Below are positions 16,436 to 24,146 of a stretch of DNA of 64,000 bases, piece by piece (position 1 is the stretch's first letter; every line of letters begins with the position of its first letter). This stretch comes from Mycobacterium fragae. Lineage in GTDB: Bacteria; Actinomycetota; Actinomycetes; Mycobacteriales; Mycobacteriaceae. The DNA lies in contig NZ_LQOW01000014.1 of NCBI RefSeq assembly GCF_002102185.1, positions 1 to 64,000 of the forward strand, written 5' to 3'. Under the pieces are notes generated by a model. That model had not been told where the DNA came from and made no database searches. It saw only the letters and a program-made list of their open reading frames with translations. Position numbers and translations under genes: made by a program.

Positions 16436-19243
16436 ATGGGGTCTTCAACCGGCCTTTTCGACGTCGGCGGCCAGCGGTTGATCATGCCGCCGATTCGTGG
16501 GCGGACAGACGAGCTGAGAACGATCGGCGCCCTGGTTACCGCGGTGGCTCAAGGGCGTGGCGGCGTGCTGGTCATCGAAGGCCCGCCCGGCATTGGTAAG
16601 AGTCGGTTGCTCACCGAGGTATTGGCGCTGGCCGACAAGTGTGGGGTGCGCACTCTGTTTGGGGAGGCATTCGAATACCAGCAGACCGTGCCGTTTTTCT
16701 CGCTGTTCATGGCCACCCTGCACGCCGATCCGCCGGTCGGGGATGCGGAGGCGTTGCGCGGGCTGGGCAGCTCAGCCGATCTGCGCTACTGGGTGGTGCA
16801 CGATTTGGCCGACGCGATTTATGCGGCGGCCGCGCAAACCCCGCTGGCGATCATGTTGGAGGACATTCACTGGGCCGATAACGCCACGTTGGTCGCGCTG
16901 CGGTCGCTGGCCACCGCGCGCCCGGATGTGGCGGTGTTGTGGGTAGTGACTGCCCGCACCGGAGCCGGCGGACCGGCGGTGCAGGAGACCTTGTCGGTGC
17001 TGCAACGCGCGAATGCCACATTCCTGCGATTGACCGCCATGACACCGGATGCGGTCGCCGACATGGTCTGCGACGCGGTGCGGGCAAAAGCCGATGTGTC
17101 GCTGTTGAATCTGGCCGCCAAGGCGCACGGAAATCCGTTTTTGGTCAGCGAGCTTGTCGGAGGATTGGGCGAGGAGGGCCGGCTCAATGTCGCCGGCGGC
17201 CGTGTGATGGTCACCGGAGACGGGCTACCGCGCCGGCTGGGCGCCGGTATGCAGCAGCGACTCGACCTGCTCTCCGGCGAGGCGTCAGAGGTGGTGCGGG
17301 TGGCCGCAGTGTTGCCGGATCGGTTTTCGGCGGAGCTGTTGGCCGCGATGCTCGAGCGATCGCCTGCGTCGTTGCTGTCGGCGCTGGAGGAGGCGGTGCG
17401 CGCGGATCTTTTCGCCGAAGACGGCGAGCAGTTGAGGTTTCGGCACGACTTGCTGCGCGAGGCCACCCGACAGTCGTTGCCACAGTCGTTGCGGCGGGCA
17501 ATGGAGCGCCAATCGGCGTCCGTCATGCTCGGCATGGGCGCGGCGCCGGCCGAGGTGGCCACCCAGTTGGCGCGCAGCGCCGAGCCGGGAGACCGAGAGG
17601 CGATCGACGCGCTGCGCCAGGCCGCGCAAGCGGTCGGCCGCGGCGATGCGAGTGCCGCCGCGGACTTGAGTAAGCGCGCGTTGGAGCTGTTGCCCGCCAA
17701 CGACTCTGAGCACGGATCACTGGTCGCGGAAACGGTGGGGTGGCTCAATCGGGCCAGTCGCTACGGCGAGGCCGAAGATTTGGCCGACCTGGCGCTCGCG
17801 GAGGCAGCGTCGCCCGAAGTCGAGGCCGAGATCCGTCTCCGCCTACCGGTGCACACCAAGCACACCGACCAGCGGCGGGTGGCGGAGAATCGGCGGGCGC
17901 TTGAGTTGAGCGGCATCAGCGAGGTCACCCGTGCACGCCATTTGGCGTGGCTGGCGTACAACCTGGTGTTCGACGAAGGTGGGCAACGGCGCGCGGCCGC
18001 CGACGAGGCTGCCGCGGCCGCGGTAGTCACCGGTGATCTCGAAGCCAAGATCATGGCCGAAGTCACCCACGCTTTGCTCGATGCCGGTGAGGGATACACG
18101 TCCCGCGCATTACGCCGTTTCGAGGAGCTTTCTCCGCTCGCCCACACGAATGAAACGGCGTTGGCGCATGCCTATGCCGGAATGTACAACGCAAACCTGC
18201 TGGCAGTGGTCGGCCGGTTGGACGACGCGACTGCCCGGGTCGCCGACGGCATAGGGCAGGCCCGCCGGGAAGGCAACGCGATGGCCCTCGCGCTGTGGGC
18301 CGTCTTCAGTGGGCTTGTCCATCTCGCTGCGGGCCGGCTGTCGGCCGCTCGCGACGCGACGGAATTCCTTCCGCCGCCGCAGCGGACGGGAGCAACCGAG
18401 CATGACGTTCTTCGCATGGTGATCCTCGCCGAGGTGGCGGTGCACACCGACGACCGGAACTTGCTGCAGCAGATGGTCAGTGATGCGCGCGAAGCCCACT
18501 CCACTGGCTCCGCCGGCATACGTCGAGGGTCGGCGTATGTGCTCGCGCGGGCGGCGTGGCAGCGCGACGACGTTCATGACGCGATGCGCTGGCTCGGCGA
18601 CGTCATCCTGCTGGCGACACCGTTTTTCCCCCATGCATTAGTTCGGCTGATCTTGGGTGCGCGGGTGGCCTCGGCCGCCGGTGATGCCGGCTTACGCGCG
18701 CGGGTTCTGCAGGCCACCGAGGTGCTTGAACGCGAGCGGCCTGTGGTGCCGTTGTTCGCGGCGGTGGCCGGATATGCCCGCGGGATCCTCGAACACGATG
18801 CCCAGGCCTTGGTGGCTGTTGCGGAGTCGCTTCGCACGTCTGCGCGGCCGCTTCTTTACGCCAGCGCTGCCGAGGACGCCGGCGCTGAACTCGCCCACAT
18901 CGATCATGGTGATGCGGCGCTCGACCAGCTCAACGCCGCATTCGACAGCTACGTCGAGTGCGAAGCGATTGCCGATGCCCGGCGAGTCGGCCGCGCGCTG
19001 CGCCGATTAGGCGTGGAACGGCGCATCGTCACGCACCAGCGGGCAAAAACGGGCTGGGACAGCCTCACCGACTCCGAACTCAAGGTCGTCAACCTCATCG
19101 CACGGGGCGCGACCAACCGCGACGTCGCCGCTCAGCTGCACCTGTCCCCCCACACGGTGAAGACCCACGTCCACAACGCTTTTGCAAAGCTGGGCATTAC
19201 TTCTCGCGCCCAATTGGCGCAGCTCATGCGTGGCGCCGATTGA
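16436..19243 (+). CDS. LAL-type LuxR regulator 1 (AAA ATPase + C-terminal HTH)
   Basis: 935 aa. N-terminal AAA/STAND ATPase: Walker A GPPGIGKS at residues 49-56, Walker B region LAIMLEDIHWADNATL near 138-152, sensor-like VLWVVTARTGAGGP. A long helical TPR-like middle (about 350-860) would sense an inducer or partner. The C-terminal LuxR helix-turn-helix is LTDSELKVVNLIARGATNRDVAAQLHLSPHTVKTHVHNAFAKLGI, about residues 872-917. There is no adenylate cyclase domain, unlike some M. tuberculosis relatives. It is highly similar to the next gene along its whole length. A candidate to bind one of the repeated elements in this region (inference). Confidence 0.94.
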   Translation: MGSSTGLFDVGGQRLIMPPIRGRTDELRTIGALVTAVAQGRGGVLVIEGPPGIGKSRLLTEVLALADKCGVRTLFGEAFEYQQTVPFFSLFMATLHADPPVGDAEALRGLGSSADLRYWVVHDLADAIYAAAAQTPLAIMLEDIHWADNATLVALRSLATARPDVAVLWVVTARTGAGGPAVQETLSVLQRANATFLRLTAMTPDAVADMVCDAVRAKADVSLLNLAAKAHGNPFLVSELVGGLGEEGRLNVAGGRVMVTGDGLPRRLGAGMQQRLDLLSGEASEVVRVAAVLPDRFSAELLAAMLERSPASLLSALEEAVRADLFAEDGEQLRFRHDLLREATRQSLPQSLRRAMERQSASVMLGMGAAPAEVATQLARSAEPGDREAIDALRQAAQAVGRGDASAAADLSKRALELLPANDSEHGSLVAETVGWLNRASRYGEAEDLADLALAEAASPEVEAEIRLRLPVHTKHTDQRRVAENRRALELSGISEVTRARHLAWLAYNLVFDEGGQRRAAADEAAAAAVVTGDLEAKIMAEVTHALLDAGEGYTSRALRRFEELSPLAHTNETALAHAYAGMYNANLLAVVGRLDDATARVADGIGQARREGNAMALALWAVFSGLVHLAAGRLSAARDATEFLPPPQRTGATEHDVLRMVILAEVAVHTDDRNLLQQMVSDAREAHSTGSAGIRRGSAYVLARAAWQRDDVHDAMRWLGDVILLATPFFPHALVRLILGARVASAAGDAGLRARVLQATEVLERERPVVPLFAAVAGYARGILEHDAQALVAVAESLRTSARPLLYASAAEDAGAELAHIDHGDAALDQLNAAFDSYVECEAIADARRVGRALRRLGVERRIVTHQRAKTGWDSLTDSELKVVNLIARGATNRDVAAQLHLSPHTVKTHVHNAFAKLGITSRAQLAQLMRGAD

Positions 19244-19276
19244 TCGACAGCAAACGCGAGATGACGCCTGCGGCTT

Positions 19277-19334
19277 TACAATGACGTGCACTGTAAGGGC
19301 AGTCCGGTAATTAAACCGTAGACAGGGACATCCG
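19277..19334 (+). promoter_or_regulatory. duplicated promoter/leader of LAL gene 2
   Basis: Contains TACAAT at 19277-19282, GACGTGCACTG, GGCAGTCCGGTAA and a CGTAGACAGGGACA leader, the counterpart of 16383-16435. It lies directly after the stop of LAL gene 1, so gene 2 may have its own promoter despite the tandem arrangement. Confidence 0.5.
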
Positions 19335-22148
19335 ATGGGGCCTCCAACTGGCCTGTTTGACATCGGCGGCCAGCGGCTGGTCATTCCGCCGATTCGGGGG
19401 CGGGCTGACGAGTTGAAGGTGATCGGCGCACTGGTTAACGCGGTGGCCCAGGGGCGCGGCGGCGTGCTGGTCATCGAGGGCCCGCCGGGCATTGGCAAGA
19501 GCCGCTTGTTGACCGAGATGGTGGCGCTGGCCGACAAGTGTGGGGTGCGCACCTTGTTCGGGGAGGCATTTGAATATCAGCAGACGGTGCCGTTTTTCTC
19601 GCTGTTCATGGCCACGCTGCGCGCCGAGCCGCCGGTCGGCGATGTTGAGGCGTTGCGCCGCCTGGGCGACTCGGCGGATCTGCGCTACTGGGTGGTGCAC
19701 GATTTGGCCGACGCGATCGATGCGGCGGCCGCACAGACCCCGCTGGCGATCATGTTGGAGGACATTCACTGGGCCGACAACGGCACGCTGTTGGCGCTGC
19801 GGTCGCTGGCCACTGCCCGCCCGGGTGCGCCGGTGCTGTGGGTATTGACTACCCGCACCGGGGCCGGCGGGCCTGCGGTGCAAGAGACGTTGTCGGTGCT
19901 GCAACGCGCGAACGCCACAGTCCTGCGCTTGGGGGCCATGACGCCGGATGCGGTCGCCGACATGGTTCAAGACGCCGTACGCGCGAAAGCCGATGTGTCG
20001 CTGCTGAATCTGGCCGCCAAGGCGCACGGAAATCCATTTTTGGTCAGCGAGCTTGTCGGGGGTCTTGGCGAGGAGGATCGGCTCACCGTCAACGGCGGCC
20101 GCGCGATGGTCACCGGAGACAGGCTTCCGCGCCGGCTGGGCGCCAGTATGCAGCAACGACTCGACCTGCTCTCCGACGAGGCTTCGGAGGTGGTGCGGGT
20201 AGCAGCGGTGCTGCCGAATCGATTTTCGGCTGGCTTACTGGCCGCGATGCTGGACCGCCAACCGGTCTCGTTGATGTCGGCGCTGGAGGAGGCGGTGCGC
20301 GCGGATCTATTCGTCGACGACGGTGAGCGGTTGAGGTTTCGGCACGACTTGCTGCGGGAGGCGACCCGGCAGTCGTTGCCGGAGTCGTTGCGGCGCGCGA
20401 TGGAGCGCCAGTCGGCGTCGCTCATGCTGAGTGTCGGCGCGACGCCGGCCGAGGCGGCCACCCAGCTGGCACGCAGCGCCCAGCCGGGAGACCGTGAGGC
20501 GATCGACGCACTGCGCCAAGCCGCCCAATCGGTTGGCCGCGGCGATGCCAGCGCGGCCGCGGACTTGAGCAAGCGTGCGTTGGAGCTGTTGCCCGCCGAC
20601 GACGCCGAGCATGGATCCCTGGTCGCAGAAACGGTGGAGTGGCTCAACCGGGCCGGCCGCTATAGCGAGGCCGAAGAATTGGCCGTCGTGGCGCTCGCGG
20701 AGGCGGCGTCGCCCGAAGTAGAGGCCGAGATCCGCCTCCGGCTCCCGGCGCACACCAAACACAGCACACAGCAGCGGGCAGAGGAGAATCGGCGAGCGCT
20801 CGAATTAACCGCTATCAGCGAGGTCACTCGGGCGCGACATCTGGCGTGGCTTGCCTACAACATCGTGTTGCAGGACCAAGGCGGCGAACGGCGCACAGCA
20901 GCCGACGAGGCTGCCGCCGCGGCGGCAACCACCGGTGATCTCGAGGCCACAATCATGGCCGACGTCACCCTCGCCCTAATCGACGTCGGTGAGGGGTTCA
21001 GGAGCCGCGCCCTCAGCCGCCTCGAAAAGCTTTGCTCGCTCCCCTACACGAATGACGCGGCCTCGGCTCATGGCTTTGCCGCGATGCACTACGCAATCCT
21101 GCTGGCAGTGGTCGGCCGGTTGGACGACGCGACAGCCCAGGTCGCCGACGGCATCGGGCGGGCCCGCCGCGAAGGCAACGCGATGGTTCTCAATATGTGG
21201 GCCGTCATCAGTGGGATTGTTCACCTCGCGGCGGGGCGGCTGTCGGCCGCTCGCTACGCAGCGGAGCCGCTGCCGTCCCCACAGCCGACAGGCGTGAGCG
21301 AGCCGGACCTGCTCCGCATTGTGATCATGGCCTCGGTGGCGGTGCACACTGACGACCGAAACTTGTTGCAGCAGATGATATATCAGGCGCGCGATGCGTA
21401 CTCCACGGGTTCACGTGCCATCCGTCGAGGAGCGGCGTATGTGCTCGCGCTGGCGGCGTGGCAGCGCGACGACGTTCATGAAGCCGCCCGCTGGCTCGGC
21501 GGCGACATCGCCCTTCTCGGGACACCACTGCAGTCCTATGCCTTGAATCGGGTGATCTTGAGTGCGCGGGTGGCCTCGGCCGCCGGTGATGCCGGCTTGC
21601 GCGCGCGGGTCTTGCAGGCCACCCAGATGCTGGAGTCCGAGCAGCCCGCCGTGCCGCTGTTGGCCGGAGTGGCCGGATATGCCCGCGCGATACTCGAGCG
21701 TGACGTCCAAGCACTGGTGGCTGCCACCGACGTGCTTCGCGCGTCTCCGCGGCCGCTTCTTTATGCCAGCGCTGCCGAGCACGCCGGCGGCGAGCTGAGT
21801 CGCGCACAGCGCAACGCCGAGGCGCTCGACCAGCTCAATGCCGCATTCGACACCTACGTCGAGTGCGAAGCGATCGCCGATGCTCGGCGAGTCGGCCGCG
21901 CGCTGCGCCGATTAGGCGTGGAAAGGCGCATCGTCACGCGCCCGCGGGCAAAAACGGGCTGGGACAGCCTTACCGACTCCGAACTCAAGGTCGTCAACCT
22001 CATCGCACAGGGTGCGACCAACCGCTCCGTCGCTACGCAGCTGCACCTCTCCCCTCACACGGTGAAGACCCACGTGCACAATGCGTTTGCCAAACTGGGC
22101 ATTACCTCCCGCGCCCAATTAGCGCAGCTCATGCGCGGCGCCGATTGA
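19335..22148 (+). CDS. LAL-type LuxR regulator 2 (tandem paralog)
   Basis: 937 aa, same architecture as its neighbour: Walker A GPPGIGKS near residues 49-56, LAIMLEDIHWADNGTL, and C-terminal HTH LTDSELKVVNLIAQGATNRSVATQLHLSPHTVKTHVHNAFAKLGI. N-terminal ATPase and HTH are almost identical to paralog 1. The visible differences concentrate in the middle sensor region, for example NIVLQDQGGERRTAADEA against NLVFDEGGQRRAAADEA. In the HTH the pair differ at only a few positions (RGATNRDVAAQ against QGATNRSVATQ), so they may share DNA targets but answer to different signals (inference). Confidence 0.94.
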   Translation: MGPPTGLFDIGGQRLVIPPIRGRADELKVIGALVNAVAQGRGGVLVIEGPPGIGKSRLLTEMVALADKCGVRTLFGEAFEYQQTVPFFSLFMATLRAEPPVGDVEALRRLGDSADLRYWVVHDLADAIDAAAAQTPLAIMLEDIHWADNGTLLALRSLATARPGAPVLWVLTTRTGAGGPAVQETLSVLQRANATVLRLGAMTPDAVADMVQDAVRAKADVSLLNLAAKAHGNPFLVSELVGGLGEEDRLTVNGGRAMVTGDRLPRRLGASMQQRLDLLSDEASEVVRVAAVLPNRFSAGLLAAMLDRQPVSLMSALEEAVRADLFVDDGERLRFRHDLLREATRQSLPESLRRAMERQSASLMLSVGATPAEAATQLARSAQPGDREAIDALRQAAQSVGRGDASAAADLSKRALELLPADDAEHGSLVAETVEWLNRAGRYSEAEELAVVALAEAASPEVEAEIRLRLPAHTKHSTQQRAEENRRALELTAISEVTRARHLAWLAYNIVLQDQGGERRTAADEAAAAAATTGDLEATIMADVTLALIDVGEGFRSRALSRLEKLCSLPYTNDAASAHGFAAMHYAILLAVVGRLDDATAQVADGIGRARREGNAMVLNMWAVISGIVHLAAGRLSAARYAAEPLPSPQPTGVSEPDLLRIVIMASVAVHTDDRNLLQQMIYQARDAYSTGSRAIRRGAAYVLALAAWQRDDVHEAARWLGGDIALLGTPLQSYALNRVILSARVASAAGDAGLRARVLQATQMLESEQPAVPLLAGVAGYARAILERDVQALVAATDVLRASPRPLLYASAAEHAGGELSRAQRNAEALDQLNAAFDTYVECEAIADARRVGRALRRLGVERRIVTRPRAKTGWDSLTDSELKVVNLIAQGATNRSVATQLHLSPHTVKTHVHNAFAKLGITSRAQLAQLMRGAD

Positions 22149-22171
22149 CTGACACGTCAAGTACGGCGCCG

Positions 22172-22255
22172 CCTAGTACTGCACCCATCCGGTCCTAAAC
22201 ATCAACCCTCGGGCGATGGTTTTGCGCTGCCCGCACGACGACCGTAGTAGTCGAC
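22172..22255 (+). repeat. 84-bp promoter-like repeat, copy R1
   Basis: Begins CCTAGTACT, continues CCCATCCGG, CTAAACATCAACCCTCGGGC and GATGGTTTTGCGCT, and ends GTAGTAGTCGAC. Copy R2 at 22674-22757 is nearly identical; R3 at 23847-23930 is more diverged. Each copy stands within about 15-60 bp of a start codon. The core TCAACCC-T-CGGGCGA is an imperfect palindrome. Confidence 0.75.
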
Positions 22256-22268
22256 GCAAGACCGAACA

Positions 22269-22346
22269 ATGCTGAACGCAACCTACGGAATGCTGGCAAT
22301 GCTGCCAGTGACATTCTGGGTTGCCGGGTACCGGATGGTGTCGTGA
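22269..22346 (+). CDS. 25-aa hydrophobic micro-ORF
   Basis: ATG at 22269 to TGA at 22344-22346 encodes MLNATYGMLAMLPVTFWVAG plus YRMVS: a single hydrophobic helix with a short polar end. It is a paralog of the 28-aa ORF at 23989 (shared pattern ML-x3-GML-MxPVxFxVxGYxxVS). Both follow a copy of the same 84-bp repeat, which is the main reason to consider them real. A classic Shine-Dalgarno is weak (AAGACC). A further ATG overlaps its stop, as at the second locus. Confidence 0.5.
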   Translation: MLNATYGMLAMLPVTFWVAGYRMVS

Positions 22347-22673
22347 TGACCGCAAGCTGGCGCAGCCCGATCGCCGAATCAGCGAGCTGCACTATCGATT
22401 CCAGCGCCCAAGCTGGCAATCGCCAACTTGCAATCATAATCCAACGATTTCGTGCCAAAAGAGCGCAAAAGCGCTGTGAACAAAGGGAATTCAGAGCATG
22501 GCTACAGATAACCGCGCGCCCACTCTGGTAAAAGGTTCGTTGGCCATGCCTCACGCTCTGACCCGAGCGACCGCCTCGACATGCGCAGCCGCGATTCCTT
22601 TCGCGATTGAGGCTGGGAAGACCACGATTCAGCCGGGAGCGTGTCCCATCTCAACTGGTTGCCCCGTCGTCGG
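22347..22673. other. 327-bp stretch without a supported gene
   Basis: Short ORFs exist (for example 22343-22531, 62 codons, whose ATG overlaps the micro-ORF stop), but none has recognisable protein features. Base composition is lower in GC than in the surroundings, and no repeat or RNA gene was recognised. Confidence 0.5.
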
Positions 22674-22757
22674 CCTAGTACTAGACCCATCCGGCTCTAA
22701 ACATCAATCCTCGGGCGATGGTTTTGCGCTTGCCGCGCGACGACCGTAGTAGTCGAC
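22674..22757 (+). repeat. 84-bp promoter-like repeat, copy R2
   Basis: Nearly identical to R1: CCTAGTACT, CCCATCCGGCTCTAAACATC, AATCCTCGGGCGATGGTTTT and GTAGTAGTCGAC. It lies 50 bp before the ATG of the alpha/beta hydrolase gene. Confidence 0.75.
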
Positions 22758-22806
22758 CGCTAGGCCACACACCGTGCTGGTGAGCACACGAAGAAAAGAG
22801 CGAACA

Positions 22807-23817
22807 ATGTTGCCGCCAACGCGACGCAACCGCAGGCGAATACCCGGCACACATCGATCGCTGGCCTGCAACCGCATAGTTACCACGAGCGATGGCGTCT
22901 CGCTGTCCGTTAGTGACTGGGGATCTCACGCCCCCGGCCATACAGTCGTACTTCTACACGGCTTTTGCTTAAACAAAGAGTCCTGGAACATCCAGTTGAC
23001 GCAGCTAATCCGTCACTGGGGCAACAACATCCGGATCATCAGTTACGACCACCGTGGTCACGGCGACTCTGGCAATGCCTCAATGCACACATATCGGATC
23101 GACAGACTCGCCGACGACCTCGCCGAGTTGCTGGTCGCGCTCGGCGTCACGGGCCCGCTCACTCTGGTAGGGCACTCGATGGGCGGTATGACGGCCTTGG
23201 CCTATCTTCGCCGGCCCGCCAGCAAGCGTCCCGTTGACCCGGAGAGCCTTGTTCTCGTCGCGACCGCCGCGGGAAATCTCAGGTCGCACGGCCTCGGCCG
23301 ACTGCTGCGGAGCCCCGCGACAAGCATGCTCTACCACCTCGTACATCGCATGCCTCGCGCAGGTACCGATCAGGTAGTTCAATTCCTCGCCCGGCCGGTG
23401 TGCGCGGCACTGACCAGACATGGCGGATACGGTGAAGCCGCCCCGAAAGCGTTGGTCGCTAAGTCTGCGGCCGCCATCAACACCACCCCGTCGACGATCA
23501 AAGTCGGCTTCCTGCGCGGTCTGAAAGAGTACGACTGCTCTCAGGCCCTGAGCTCTATCACGGCCAACACAACCATCATCAGTGGAGGAGCGGACAAGCT
23601 CACGCCCATGTGGCACGCCCGCGAGCTGGCCGATAGTATCCCCGGGGCGACGCTCATCCACCGGCCCACCGCAGGGCACACGCTTTTGCATGAAATCCCG
23701 CAGGTGGTCACCGAAGCCATCAACTCCGCCATCGCCGCCGGCAGCCATGCTCTCGCGGCTGGGAGCGGAGCTTGCGACCCAGCCTCACCCATCGAAGTCG
23801 AGGCGCGAGTGTCATGA
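22807..23817 (+). CDS. alpha/beta hydrolase
   Basis: 336 aa from ATG at 22807 (an upstream in-frame start at 22774 is possible; the micro-ORF loci have the same CGAACAATG or AACGATG context). Oxyanion segment VVLLHGFCLNKESW, HGDSGN, nucleophile elbow GHSMGG near residue 130, acid GGADKLTP and catalytic His in PTAGHTLLHE: the complete triad of the lipase/epoxide-hydrolase-like superfamily. The basic N-terminus (RRNRRRIPGTHRS) is not a clear signal peptide. It is placed behind repeat R2 between the LAL regulators and might process an effector or substrate of the system (inference). Confidence 0.9.
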   Translation: MLPPTRRNRRRIPGTHRSLACNRIVTTSDGVSLSVSDWGSHAPGHTVVLLHGFCLNKESWNIQLTQLIRHWGNNIRIISYDHRGHGDSGNASMHTYRIDRLADDLAELLVALGVTGPLTLVGHSMGGMTALAYLRRPASKRPVDPESLVLVATAAGNLRSHGLGRLLRSPATSMLYHLVHRMPRAGTDQVVQFLARPVCAALTRHGGYGEAAPKALVAKSAAAINTTPSTIKVGFLRGLKEYDCSQALSSITANTTIISGGADKLTPMWHARELADSIPGATLIHRPTAGHTLLHEIPQVVTEAINSAIAAGSHALAAGSGACDPASPIEVEARVS

Positions 23818-23846
23818 CCCGGGTACGCAGAGCCTCCCCTTCCGGG

Positions 23847-23930
23847 CCACTACGCATACACCCATCCGGCCCTAAAGATCACCCCCCGGGCGATGGTGGC
23901 GGCGCTGCCCGCGCTGCAACGTAGTCATTG
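23847..23930 (+). repeat. 84-bp promoter-like repeat, copy R3 (diverged)
   Basis: Shares CACCCATCCGG, CCTAAAGATCACC, CCGGGCGATGG and a GCAACGTAGTC end with R1/R2. Its core TCACCC-CCC-GGGCGA resembles the half-sites of the 42-bp operator family (TCACCC/GGGTGA). It precedes the micro-ORF/LAL operon by about 58 bp. Confidence 0.6.
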
Positions 23931-23988
23931 AGCTCTGGATCGCCGCGACCGCCGCCGCTCAACACGACACAGAGGAGTTGAGAAAACG

Positions 23989-24075
23989 ATGCTGAGCACA
24001 GCGTTGGGAATGTTGATGGCGATGCCGGTGGTGTTCGGCGTCGGTGGGTACGCGTTGGTGTCCCGACGACCATGA
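23989..24075 (+). CDS. 28-aa hydrophobic micro-ORF in front of the MalT-like regulator
   Basis: Encodes MLSTALGMLMAMPVVFGVGG plus YALVSRRP: one TM helix with a basic C-terminus (positive-inside signal). GAGGAG is about 12 nt upstream. Its stop overlaps the next ATG (ATGA), and that ORF in turn overlaps the GTG of the regulator gene. Similar to the micro-ORF at 22269 in sequence and in upstream repeat. A membrane peptide that senses or tethers the regulator is one possible reading (inference). Confidence 0.6.
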   Translation: MLSTALGMLMAMPVVFGVGGYALVSRRP

Positions 24076-24146
24076 GCACGCGAAGACGACGATGCCCGCC
24101 GCTGCCAATGAGCGAATACACCGACGCAAGAGGAGAAATGCGGTGA
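24072..24146 (+). CDS. 24-codon coupling ORF
   Basis: ATG overlaps the stop of the 28-aa ORF; its own stop (TGA 24144-24146) overlaps the GTG start of the LAL gene. Encodes MSTRRRRCPPLPMSEYTDAR plus GEMR. The AGAGGAG inside it is the ribosome-binding site of the regulator gene. It could simply be a coupling device and not encode a functional peptide. Confidence 0.4.
   Translation: MSTRRRRCPPLPMSEYTDARGEMR

Noticed and set aside
22498..22749. 83-codon plus-strand ORF (MATDNRAPTL...)
   Set aside because: It reads through repeat R2 in a frame with no recognisable protein features, and the repeat is better explained as a control region of the hydrolase gene.
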